In this document: in pieces, positions 1-9,954 of the stretch
Numbering within the stretch: position 1 is the first letter of the stretch
How the letters are laid out: each line of letters begins with the position of its first letter
Notes under the pieces: model-generated
What the model was told of the DNA's origin: nothing
Database searches by the model: none
Seen by the model: the letters and a program-made list of their open reading frames with translations, nothing else
Source: Arenicola marina
Taxonomy: Eukaryota; Annelida; Polychaeta; Arenicolidae
NCBI GenBank assembly: GCA_964019135.1
Contig: OZ025252.1
Coordinates: forward strand, 45,172,959-45,236,958
Direction of reading: 5' to 3'
Length of the DNA stretch: 64,000 nucleotides
Translations under genes and position numbers: made by a program

Positions 1-89
1 CTTGTCAGCGTAAGGCGATAGCCCTGGCTGGTTGGCTAGGTTCCTGTTTAGTAGCCAGTGTATGCCTCGCGCAGGGCTAATGACTACAT

Positions 90-401
90 ATGGCCTTGTA
101 CCAGGCTCTATATATGGCCTTGTACCAGGCTCTATATATGGCCTTGTACCAGGCTCTATATATGGCCTTGTACCAGGCTCTATATATGGCCTTGTACCAG
201 GCTCTATATATGGCCTTGTACCAGGCTCTATATATGGCCTTGTACCAGGCTCTATATATGGCCTTGTACCAGGCTCTATATATGGCCTTGTACCAGGCTC
301 TATATATGGCCTTGTACCAGGCTCTATATATGGCCTTGTACCAGGCTCTATATATGGCCTTGTACCAGGCTCTATATATGGCCTTGTACCAGGCTCTATA
401 T
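90..401. repeat. 24-bp minisatellite, 13 identical copies
   Basis: Tandem array of a 24-bp unit containing ATGGCCTTGTACCAGGCTC, 13 copies that look identical to each other. The unit is a multiple of three and is open in all three plus frames, so the apparent reading frames here are repeat artefacts. It lies to the left of the EHD exon on that gene's downstream side, so it is presumably inside an EHD intron. The uniformity suggests recent expansion or strong homogenisation. Confidence 0.95.
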
Positions 402-2037
402 ATGACACCAGGTATGCATCAGTAATGGATTAACCACATAAACATGACCACACCAAGGCTGAGAGTCTAACAGCGAACACACATTGCAGTTGGGACATTT
501 TGTGTGTACTTCTATATACATAATGCAAACAAGTGTTCGTAAACTTTTTGACCATTGCATGTGTGAACACATTTTTTTCATTTGCTCACATGTTTTGAGT
601 CTTATTCTATCATACATTGGAAAAGGGCTATAGCCAATACGTTGACTCTAAACCTCCACTAAGATGACTTATAACAGGTCGTGAAAACAGGGGGAATAGG
701 GTAGAATTCCATGACTTTTTACCTCCCTAGGCCACTTTCCAAGATATTCCACCAGATTTTCTTTTTTCAAGTAGTGCATTTTTTTTTTGGAAGCTTCCAA
801 CGCAAATAAAAACAGGTCTGGTTCTCCGACATCCCTTAGACCCAGGACAATAATCCTAGGTCAATAATCATGTTTCTCAGGACATTTTCTGGCCTGGATA
901 AACCCATGTGTGTACATAAGTAGCTGAAAACACTGATCTGTGAAATGTGCATAGAAATAGGAAAGTAATGTTTGGCAGCTTATTTTTATCTGTACTTTTT
1001 TTATCTGTGTCTATTAATAGGGTTATCTACTTGCTCACAGATAACACAGCTTAACAATAACCATCAGGTCTCTGAGGAAAGCATGTTTGGGAATATTGGG
1101 AGTATTCAGTTCAATTATGACATCCATGTACAGTTGACCAAAGCAACATTCAAATCATTGTCAGTGGTCAAATCACAATAGGGCAATCAACAGTTGCACA
1201 CAGAGAGGACATTTAACTTCCATGGATTGATCATTAGAAATCTATGAGTGCTACAAGCATGCCTGCACTGTCTGAAAATATTGTATCAGCATATAACATT
1301 GTGACAATGTGATATGCACTGGATGTGCTATATAATAGATATCTATCTATGCTGCCAGACAATAAAAGTGCAATATTTAGTCTTGCCCTGAGCTGTTATG
1401 CCTATAGCAGTTTTAAGCTTTTAAGTTTTTTGATCTGCTCTTGAGTATTTTTTTTACTCTACTGCAGAGATTGCTTGTAAACAAGAAGAGAAGTGTATCC
1501 TAGTCTTTATCATTGTGCCTCCACCCCAATTTGCACCCTGATGAGTTGTAGTTATAATATCATATAGGTCCGCACTGCCAAAAAAATTCAGTCCAAATTT
1601 CAACAGTGATGGTATCTTATTTACATATTATCATTGAAGTCCTAACTAAAAGCAGATATAGAACCTTGTTGTTAAATTCTTCACACACAATCACAATAAA
1701 GCTAGCACTGGTCAGAATATCTAAGAGGTTTGATTAGACATCACAATTGGGTTAATTAGTTTGAGAACAATACTGTATATTGATGTCAATGGACAAATTT
1801 AAGGTAGAAAGGATTATTGGGATAAGCACTATGGCTATAATTTAATTGTTGTCCGCTTGTTGTCACTTTCTTATCAGTCTCAGAGATGAGTACTTCTCAT
1901 TTATACCTACCATCAGCTATGATTGTCAATGCCATATTCATGATAATGGAAAAAGGACTCTGCGGCTGGGGCTTACTGTCAGAGTATGGATCACTTTATT
2001 GTCAGATACTAGAGATTGTGGTTAAGTGGGATAGCTG
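402..2037. other. AT-rich non-coding stretch (presumed EHD intron)
   Basis: No reading frame with recognisable protein similarity and no array was seen. The stretch is AT-rich with short homopolymer runs. EHD is transcribed leftwards and its later exons are not in the window, so this is presumably intronic. Confidence 0.6.
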
Positions 2038-2046
2038 TTAATGATT

Positions 2047-2894
2047 TAGCCGCAGACTCCCCTCTGGGTCGTAGATGCAACCATACACATGCCATTAGAA
2101 AGTGCCAAGTTTGGCAGTTCGGGGCAAACCGCTTATTGTTTCACAATGTCTCGCCTTGTTAACTTCATATCTTGATAAAGTTATCTTTAACTAAACGCCT
2201 TATCTAATTTTGGCTTCCATATGTACCGGTTTAGTCTATATTCTTGCCACCAAAACAACACCTTTGACCTACCTGGCTGATTCAAAACAAATGTCAGATG
2301 ACGGAAATGGTTCGATGCACATGATTGGAAAAAAGGTCACCGTAAAACTGCATAGACGCAATGCGGCGCTCCTCATATGCCAGCATGCACTTGAGGTTTT
2401 AATTATGCAACACTCAAGTGAAAATGTACTCAGCACTAAAAAAAGACCAAACAAATAAACTTTTGTACATTAATAAATTTTGTTTCACCAAAATGGCAGT
2501 GTTAAATAATAATAACACAAATTTAAGACATCAAGTGCACAATAATCAACCACACGCTGTTATAGCCCATAAGGAGCGCTGCGTTGCATCTACGCAGTTT
2601 TACGGTGACCTTCTTTCCGGTCATGCGCATCACACCATTTCCGTCATCCGATATTTGTTTTGAATCAGCCAGGCAGGTTGAAGGTGTTGTTTTGGTGGCA
2701 AAAATATAGACTAAATCGGTACATATGCAAGCGAAAAGTAGATTAGTTGTTTAATTAAAGATAACTTTATCAAGATATGAAGTTAAAAAGGCATGGTGAA
2801 ACAAATGAACGCTTTACCCGGAAATGCCAAACTTGGCATTTTCTAATGGCGCATGTAGGGTTGCATCTACGACCCAGAGGGGAGTCTGCGGCTA
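2047..2894. mobile_element. Foldback DNA transposon / long-TIR MITE with 9-bp target duplication
   Basis: The element begins TAGCCGCAGACTCCCC and ends with its exact reverse complement. It is flanked on both sides by the perfect direct repeat TTAATGATT (2038-2046 and 2895-2903). The two arms, about 2047-2382 and 2566-2894, are inverted copies of each other at roughly 85% identity by eye, with a loop of about 180 bp. No transposase is encoded. A 9-bp target duplication with long terminal inverted repeats is typical of Mutator-like foldback elements, but superfamily assignment from these features alone is tentative. The short frames inside it at 2210-2458 and 2777-2974 are repeat artefacts. Confidence 0.85.
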
Positions 2895-3078
2895 TTAATG
2901 ATTGGGACATATATTTTGAAGAATTACAGCTAGCCAATGAATATATCAGTGATAGAAATATTAGTATTATGTGAAGACAAGTTAATTAACAAATATAGTA
3001 GGGTTAGTACTTCAGACTAGCCTAATATAGGCTAATCTGAGCCAAAGAACTGTGTAAAAGAATAATATAAATACAAAC

Positions 3079-3993
3079 CTTGGCTAGTCTTGCTCGCTTA
3101 ATCAAGTCATTCAATTTTCGTAATGCAGCATTTCTTGGAAGGCTCTGGATGTCATTAAATAAATCTTGTTCTTCCAGTTCGAAGAGTCTTCTATTGTGAT
3201 CGAAATGTAGTGGCTGGTCCCAGAATGATCCAATATATACACGAGCCACTTCTGGGGTATTTAATACTTTTCCCAGAGACCACATCAGTGCTCCGTAGAC
3301 TCTCATCAACTGCTGATGATCAATCATATCAGCCTTGTTTAGAACAATTCTAATTTTTTCATCATATCCTCTCATGCTTTCTATAACCCTGCGAAATTCA
3401 TCCGAAATGTCCAACTTATGGGCATCAAACAACAAAATAATTCTATCCACTCGTTCTGCAAGCCACTCAATGACATTACTGAAGTCATAGCCGCGATCAA
3501 CTCTTTGTTTTTCTCCAGACAAGATTCCAGGTGTGTCAATGATCGATATACTGTTCAAGACACTATTCTTCATGTGCGAGCACTGCAGGCGATTCAGGAA
3601 TGCATTACCAAACTTAGATAATGGTCGGAATTGTTTTTTAGGATCAACAACAAGTGCATTTCCCGGTATAACACCATCATTCTCAGCACCCATAACCGCA
3701 ATGAAGCGGTCAGTTGTGGGCTCCGGCCCAATTCTGATGCCAGGGAAGTCTTGCTCCAGCAGGTAGCGAATAAAGGTGGTTTTACCCGTGGAATACTGCC
3801 CCACCAGCAGCACCATTGGCTTGGCGTCGAAATCCGGGTCGTCGAGGGGCGGAGAGTGGAAATCATGAAACTTGTAAGCGTCCTCCAGTGGCAATAATTT
3901 GGTTCTGTACAGCTTTTTTAGCCCCTCCGTGACGCTGGTGAACACCTCGGGCTCTTTGTGCCGCTTGTCATCTTTATTTAACCACTTCTGCAT
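3079..3993 (-). CDS. EHD: EH domain-containing protein (EHD), first coding exon, partial
   Basis: First coding exon of an EHD-family dynamin-like ATPase, which oligomerises on membranes and acts in endocytic recycling and membrane remodelling. The exon encodes 305 residues, over half of a usual protein of about 530. It carries the G domain with P-loop GQYSTGKT (residues 65-72), switch region PTTD (92-95), DTPG (153-156) and NKAD (219-222), and ends in the helical motif LPRNAALRKLNDLIKRARLAK, near-identical to vertebrate EHDs. The frame is left through donor AAG|GTTTGT at 3079/3078, the point where vertebrate EHDs continue with a VHAYI-like sequence. The remaining helical part and C-terminal EH domain should be on exons left of the window; I found none in 1-3078. 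The start at 3993 gives the short family N-terminus (MQKWLNKDDK). Vertebrates have four paralogues (EHD1-4), and this sequence does not clearly favour one. The exon is moderate in GC, unlike the very GC-rich YPEL5 and PLEKHG exons. Confidence 0.95.
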
Positions 3994-4320
3994 CTTGAAT
4001 TCTCTTCCCGGTGATTGTTAAAATCACCAATTTATGCAACAGACTACACCGGGCGGAAATTCACACCGACAACTCGTCACTTAGTCATCCGGAAGTGAGT
4101 TCTTCTGACTGGAAGAGCGCATGAGCAGTGACCTAAAACTAGTCGCATGTCATTTCCGCACGTGCACTGCCGTTTCAGTACAGGTTTCTTTCTCCGCATG
4201 CGCCGTGACCCAGCAAAATGACATCTATAAATAAACACGTGGTAGACGACGTCATCAATGTTTTGATCCTGCTTATGTACATTCCTGGCGAAACCAAAAT
4301 AGAAAGTGGCGTCTCGAGAA
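3994..4320. promoter_or_regulatory. Divergent promoter region between EHD and the presumed YPEL5 leader
   Basis: Short region between the EHD start codon (minus strand) and a probable plus-strand leader exon. Visible motifs: ETS-type CCGGAAGTG at 4089-4097, E-boxes CACGTG at 4159-4164 and 4236-4241, a TATA-like CTATAAATAA at 4225-4234 on the plus strand, and a CRE-like CGACGTCA at 4247-4254. The ETS, E-box and CRE combination is common in housekeeping divergent promoters. Start sites cannot be placed from sequence alone. Confidence 0.6.
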
Positions 4321-4363
4321 ATCGCACGATTCCTTCAAAGTCTCGGGAAGTCCTGCCACACTG
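4255..4363 (+). other. YPEL5: Probable non-coding first exon of YPEL5 (5' UTR)
   Basis: About 25 bp downstream of the plus-strand TATA-like sequence there is a stretch ending in a strong splice donor, CTG|GTAAGT at 4363/4364. The next good plus-strand acceptor that leads to a coding start is at 8355-8356, just before YPEL5. The 5' limit is a guess from the TATA position. Vertebrate YPEL5 also has non-coding leader exons. Confidence 0.5.
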
Positions 4364-5303
4364 GTAAGTTATTTGTCTCGGTATATGCTTCTAAAATCAA
4401 ATAGACGTGAAATAAGGTCCCATATGGTTCATTTTAAGCCACAAATGTTGCAATCCCAGGAGGTCCTGAATTTGAGATTTGTTTGTTGTGAATGCGAGTC
4501 CCTCCATATGAGGGATGACCATTTATCACATTTGGTCCTCCTACCAGCAGATTCGACTTCCAGAACAAAGATCGAAATTGTGTCTTCAACGATTCCTCGT
4601 GCAATGGTTAAAGCCAGAGAGTTAAGATAACATAATGATGAGAATGTTCCGAGAAGAATCTGTGTGGCTCCCATAACAGCATGATAAAAACTTAATGGCC
4701 ATATGTTCTTTTGTTGCATGTGGCCATGTCCATTAATTATTCTTCTGTAACTTTTAACAACAATGGCATAGATATAAGGTCTGAGAGCATAGTCTGTTTA
4801 TCACACAATTTACAATTGAGGATTCACCTTGGTTTGTCTCTTAGTGAGTGTGAATGTATATTTATACCAATTAATAGCCACTTTTGTCTTTTCAGAAATA
4901 TAATTGATATTAATTCTTCCTTCCATATCTGTCCAATACTAGTATAGTCGGCACGGAAACTATTTGCCTGCCTCGTTTTCTAATTTGACATGAAATTTTT
5001 CCTTGACAAGCCTAAAATCAGTTTATATTTGTCAACTTAAACCAAAGACCCAACAGAATTTGACATACTCAGTCCTGTTGTCGAAAGAATTCACATGATG
5101 CCAACATTATAAGTTTCACGCAATCGAAGCAGACAACTTTCCCTATGGTGTTTACCTTATCTCCTGTCATGTCTGTGGGTGATAGTATTGCTGGTATTTT
5201 GGGCAGGGGGCTTAGGTTGTTGTGTCAATATCAAGCCGTAACTTGAATTAAGCTTACATGCGTTTATAGTTCCTCTCATATATATAAACATTGAAGCTAC
5301 AAA
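4364..5303. other. Presumed YPEL5 intron 1, left part, no feature seen
   Basis: AT-rich sequence without a recognisable exon or array. Short open frames here have no protein-like character. Confidence 0.5.
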
Positions 5304-5312
5304 CATTGCTTC

Positions 5313-5610
5313 TACCGTAAACTGCCTATTAGAAGCTGCATACATATTAGAAGCCGCACCCCAACTTTGGCCTAAAAACCGGGTTGGCCGGCACCCAGAA
5401 CCATTTCCAGAAAACTACATATTATAAACTGCACCCCAACTTTGGCCGGTAATTTCCGCATTACTTCCCCCCCCCCCCCCCCCCCCACTTGTCCTGCCAT
5501 GCTCACTTGAAATCGGCAAAAGGCCCTATTTAAAGCCGCACCCTGACTTCCGAAGTTGACTCTCCAACTTCCTAATATAAGCCGCGGCTTCTAATAGGCA
5601 GTTTACGGTA
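5313..5610. mobile_element. 298-bp MITE with 24-bp terminal inverted repeats
   Basis: Starts TACCGTAAACTGCCTATTAG and ends in the reverse complement. The inverted ends match over 24 bp. Flanks are CATTGCTTC (5304-5312) and CATTGCTTT (5611-5619), an 8-9 bp target duplication. Inside there are two related motifs with GCACCCCAACTTTGGCC and a run of about 20 C at 5468. It is non-autonomous with no coding capacity. The superfamily is not determined. Confidence 0.8.
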
Positions 5611-5619
5611 CATTGCTTT

Positions 5620-5968
5620 TGCTTTGAGACGCTAAAATTACTGTTAGTATAGAAACTTTGCATGGGCACATAATGCTCTGTCCCCTTGTCTAGTGCCTGA
5701 TATTAGACTCGATCTTCTGTGGGCTTACTTCTTTTAACTAATAAAACTACAGTAATATGACCTTCACCTTATGGCAGCTGTCAACACACTTTCGTCTGCT
5801 ATACTATATGCTAGAGACTGTCGTGTTGTGCTGTTATTAAACAAGTAAGTTAAAATCACAAGGGTCTTGTGTAATGGAGCAAATAAATACATAAATCATG
5901 GCTGCAAATGGTGCACAGACAAAAATATTTACAAAAACGAGGCGGCACATATTAAACGTGCCGACTAT
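5620..5968. other. Non-coding stretch, no feature seen
   Basis: Presumed intronic sequence between the MITE and the 56-bp array. I see no exon, repeat or RNA gene in it. Confidence 0.5.
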
Positions 5969-6607
5969 AGGATACATACCCTCCACTATTGCATCACCTG
6001 GTGACAGTATATCCATCCAATTCTAGGATACATCCCTTTCACTATTGCATCACCTGGTGACAGTATATCCATCCAATTCTAGGATACATCCCTTTCACTA
6101 TTGCATCACCTGGTGACAGTATATCCATCCAATACTAGGATACATCCTGTCCACTATTGCATCACCTGGTGACAGTATGTCCATCCAATACTAGGATACA
6201 TCCTGTCCGCTATTGCATCACCTGGTGACAGTATATCCATCCAATACTAGGATACATCCTGTCCACTATTGCATCACCTGGTGACAGTATGTCCATCCAA
6301 TACTAGGATACATCCCATCCACTATTGCATCAGCTGGTGACAGTATATCCATCCAATACTAGGATACATCCTGTCCACTATTGCATCACCTGGTGACAGT
6401 ATGTCTGTTCAATAGTAGGATGCATCCCATCCACTATTGCATCACCTGGTGACAGTATATCCATCCAATACTAGGATACATCCCGTCCACTATTGCATCA
6501 CCTGGTGACAGTATATCCGTCCAATACTAGGATACATCCCGTCCACTATTGCATCACCTGGTGACAGTATAATACATACCTTCCACTATTGCATCACCTG
6601 GTGACAG
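5969..6607. repeat. 56-bp minisatellite, about 11 copies
   Basis: Tandem unit of 56 bp containing TTGCATCACCTGGTGACAGT and TCCATCCAATACTAGGATAC, with single-base variants and a shortened last copy. It lies in the presumed YPEL5 intron. Confidence 0.93.
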
Positions 6608-6668
6608 GTGGGAACTGATCCCATAAAATACCCGGTATGTACAGTGCGCACCACTTACCGTCATTTAC

Positions 6669-6723
6669 GTATGTTTTGGAACACCCAAAAAATAATTACA
6701 AACCTGGGTGTTCCAAAACATAC
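6669..6723. repeat. Perfect 19-bp inverted repeat (hairpin)
   Basis: GTATGTTTTGGAACACCCA at 6669-6687 is followed by its exact reverse complement at 6705-6723, with a 17-base AT-rich loop. It could be the remains of a small palindromic transposon or a cruciform-forming hairpin. No target duplication was recognised. Confidence 0.85.
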
Positions 6724-8356
6724 AGTCAAAAAAATTAATTAATTTTGCAGCTGTTCCAAAACTTTGATACTTTTTTTTTTGGATGGGGCGAGGGGGGGGG
6801 GGGGTGGGGGGGTAGGGGGCTTATACGGTCAGTCAGCCCAAAAGCTTCCGTAGCCATAGCCACCACAGGGTGGGTTAAGGTCATCACACAGTATTTGGCT
6901 TCCTTGCTTCCTGTCAAACAAAGGGGACCGGTCGAGAAGGAGGGGGAGGGGTGGGGGGTGTCACAAACTTAGATTAGTGTCAGTCAATCACACTTTGGTT
7001 AATCGCAACTTCCATTTAATCACAATAAATTTCAAATCCAAATGCCAGTTCCTGTGATGTGACACTTAATAACATATGAGATGCTGCTGTTCCCTATAAA
7101 GTCTTCAGGCACCGAACATGGCTTCATTACATGATCATGCAAACTAGCTGACAAGGTTGAAGTCATTAGGCTCAAAGACCAGAGTGTCTCGCAAGTGCAG
7201 ATATCCCAGCAGTTCGGCTGTTCAAAATCCCAGATTTCTCGCATCTTTGCAGATAGGGACTCAATTTTACGCCGCTAAGATAAAGACAAAAACCCTGATT
7301 GCAAGGCAACAAGCTAAGCCCTACAGTAGAGCCCTTTGTTGACATATATATAGAGCATAAACACTTTGTAATTCATCGGTAGTAGAGGATCTCCAGTCAG
7401 GGCAATAGACAGTCACCTTTCCCTTTGGAAGGGTTGGCAATAGGTTAAATGGATATGTACATTGTTTCATTATAAAGATGTATTTATGAACAGCACTAAG
7501 AGTATGAATTATAAATGTGCTAATACTGGTAGCATACTGCAGAAATGGTAAACAGCTGAGTTGCATCAAGTTGCATATGATAAAATGAGATATTTGTGTT
7601 TAGTCAGGTGTATTCCACAGCTTTCTCATCAAAATATAAGATTCAAGCCCAAACTTTAGCAACTTATATGAACTACAATTTCCAATTGTTGGCTGGCATG
7701 TCAAATTTCCATTAAACAAGTACATATATTTGGATGATGCAGTTTTTGTAGATGGATATTGGTTCTATGACAGATTTAAATTCCAGTTCAATTTAAGTGA
7801 CAGTTTGACCGCTGATTGCTGGTGCATATAATCCATAGGACGGTACGCTCTGACCTCATGCTCCGGGGAGTATCACCAGGGTTATATGCTCCCCATAGTA
7901 ATTGTGCTGGTCTTTTAAAGCAAGATTTCAGTATTTTTGTTTCTGCAAGTTTGGCCGGTGGAAATTTACATTATTGATCAGTATGGTGTGGTAATAATAT
8001 CGATCAAAATGTCTTCCTAGGCTCGCAGTCACAGAAGAAAGTATACCTTGCATGTTTATTTATAGTTGTTTTCTTAAGATATAACATAGTGTCTTTCACA
8101 ACCGATTGGTGCTTAATAATGATAAGACGCCTGTTAGTTTAAACATATTTTATTGGCAATTGGAAAACAGGCACACTGCCTATGTTAGTTCATCTTGCTG
8201 AACTTGAAACAAATGCTCTTACATACATGCATACATAACAGTTGCGTACATCACAATGTGATTCCATAATTAATACCTTCAGGCAAAACATTAAATACAT
8301 GATATTTGAGACGCCTGTTATATCGCCCCACAACCTCTTTTTGCTCTTGTTTGTAG
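6724..8356. other. Presumed YPEL5 intron 1, right part
   Basis: Contains a G-rich tract at about 6780-6830 and otherwise ordinary AT-rich sequence. No exon with protein similarity was found. Confidence 0.5.
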
Positions 8357-8410
8357 GTTGGCAGTCGGTGTTGATAGTGTATCTGTGATTGTGGCTGTGT
8401 CGGCGACAAC
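8357..8410 (+). other. YPEL5: 5' UTR part of the YPEL5 coding exon
   Basis: A pyrimidine-rich tract ending TTTGTAG gives a good acceptor at 8355-8356. The following 54 bases lead to the YPEL5 start codon without an earlier in-frame ATG, which fits a leader interrupted by an intron. Confidence 0.6.
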
Positions 8411-8779
8411 ATGGGGCGCATCTTTCTCATGCACCTGGGTGGCTCGAGGATCTTCTCCTGCGCCAGCTGCGACACGCCGCTCACGAACCGCTCCGAACTC
8501 ATCTCGACGCGCTTCACGGGGGCCACGGGGCGCGCCTTCCTCTTCAACAAGGTCGTCAACCTCAACTTCAGCGAGGTGCAGGACCGCGTGATGCTGACGG
8601 GGCGCCACATGGTGCGCGACGTCTTCTGTAAGAACTGCGAGGCCAAGCTGGGCTGGATCTACGAGTTCGCCACCGAGGAGAACCAGCGTTACAAGGAGGG
8701 GCGCGTCATACTAGAGCGCGCCCTGGTGACTGAGAGTGAGAGTTTCGACGACAACGTGGCCGTTGGAAATGACAATTGA
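8411..8779 (+). CDS. YPEL5: Yippee-like protein 5 (YPEL5)
   Basis: Complete single-exon coding region for a 122-residue Yippee-domain protein; human YPEL5 has 121. The zinc-binding signature C-x2-C-x52-C-x2-C is intact: CASC at residues 17-20 and CKNC at 73-76. Long blocks match vertebrate YPEL5, such as [33 protein letters not shown] and [15 protein letters not shown]; differences are concentrated at the C-terminus. In vertebrates YPEL5 is a small zinc protein linked to the GID/CTLH E3 ubiquitin ligase complex and to cell-cycle structures; that role is transferred by family. The start is the only ATG giving the conserved MGRIFL beginning. Codon third positions are almost all G or C, in sharp contrast with the AT-rich surroundings. 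No polyadenylation signal is close behind the stop; AATAAA occurs at 13925-13930, beyond two large arrays. Confidence 0.98.
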   Translation: MGRIFLMHLGGSRIFSCASCDTPLTNRSELISTRFTGATGRAFLFNKVVNLNFSEVQDRVMLTGRHMVRDVFCKNCEAKLGWIYEFATEENQRYKEGRVILERALVTESESFDDNVAVGNDN

Positions 8780-9104
8780 TTTTTATTTTGTAGGCGCGAT
8801 TTGATTATTGTTTTGTTTCTTGAGAGGGAAACGGATATTTTTGATGGCGCCGGTCGATCGCACCGATGTGGCGAGAACATGGTGCATGGTGACAGTGGTC
8901 GCATACAGCTCTGGGATCGAGGATTGCAGGAAGCGTGACTGGTGCCCTTGAGTGACGTGTGCAGAGGTGGAGGGCCCGGAGCTGGCCTCTAGTGGCGCCC
9001 CTACCGGTAAACACTCACTGGGTTTCAGCCAGGCAGCGGGTGCGGATAGCACGGGGGGAGAGCATCGATGGATATGTAGAGCGTTCGCGCCCGAATGGAG
9101 GTTA
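8780..9104 (+). other. YPEL5 3' UTR start / intergenic
   Basis: Unique sequence following the YPEL5 stop codon. It becomes GC-rich before the first array. No polyadenylation hexamer was found here. Confidence 0.45.
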
Positions 9105-9940
9105 ACCAGGGTACAGAGCCAGTGACCTGGGCCAGACCACAGAGCCAGTGACCTGGGCCAGGGTACAGAGCCAGTGACCTAGGCCAGGGTACAGAGCCAG
9201 TGACCTGGGCCAGACCACAGAGCCAGTGACCTAGGCCAGGGTACAGAGCCAGTGACCTGGGCCAGACCACAGAGCCAGTGACGTGGGCCAGGGTACAGAG
9301 CAAGTGACCTGGGCCAGACCACAGAGCCAGTGACCTGGGCCAGGGTACAGAGCCAGTGACCTGGGCCAGGGTACAGAGCCAGTGACCTAGGCCAGGGTAC
9401 AGAGCCAGTGACCTGGGCCAGGGTACAGAGCCAGTGACCTAGGCCAGGGTACAGAGCCAGTGACCTGGGCCAGGGTACAGAGCCAGTGACCTAGGCCAGG
9501 GTACAGAGCCAGTGACCTGGGCCAGACCACAGAGCCAGTGACCTGGGCCAGGGTACAGAGCCAGTGACCTAGGCCAGACCACAGAGCCAGTGACCTGGGC
9601 CAGGGTACAGAGCCAGTGACCTGGGCCAGGGTACAGAGCCAGTGACCTAGGCCAGGGTACAGAGCCAGTGACCTGGGCCAGGGTACAGAGCCAGTGACCT
9701 AGGCCAGGGTACAGAGCCAGTGACCTGGGCCAGGGTACAGAGCCAGTGACCTGGGCCAGACCACAGAGCCAGTGACCTGGGCCAGGGTACAGAGCCAGTG
9801 ACCTGGGCCAGGGTACAGAGCCAGTGACCTAGGCCAGGGTACAGAGCCAGTGACCTGGGCCAGGGTACAGAGCCAGTGACCTAGGCCAGGGTACAGAGCC
9901 AGTGACCTGGGCCAGGGTAGAGCCAGTGACCTGGAGAGTG
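9105..9940. repeat. 26-bp minisatellite, about 32 copies
   Basis: Unit of about 26 bp containing CAGAGCCAGTGACCTGGGCC. Two variants alternate (GGTA or ACCA before the core, and CTGGGCC versus CTAGGCC). The open frames across it come from the repeat structure. Confidence 0.95.
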
Positions 9941-9954
9941 TCACCGGTGATCGA

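Noticed and set aside
1-3021. Later EHD exons (helical domain end and EH domain)
   Set aside because: Looked for the VHAYI-type continuation on the minus strand and found none; they must lie outside the window.
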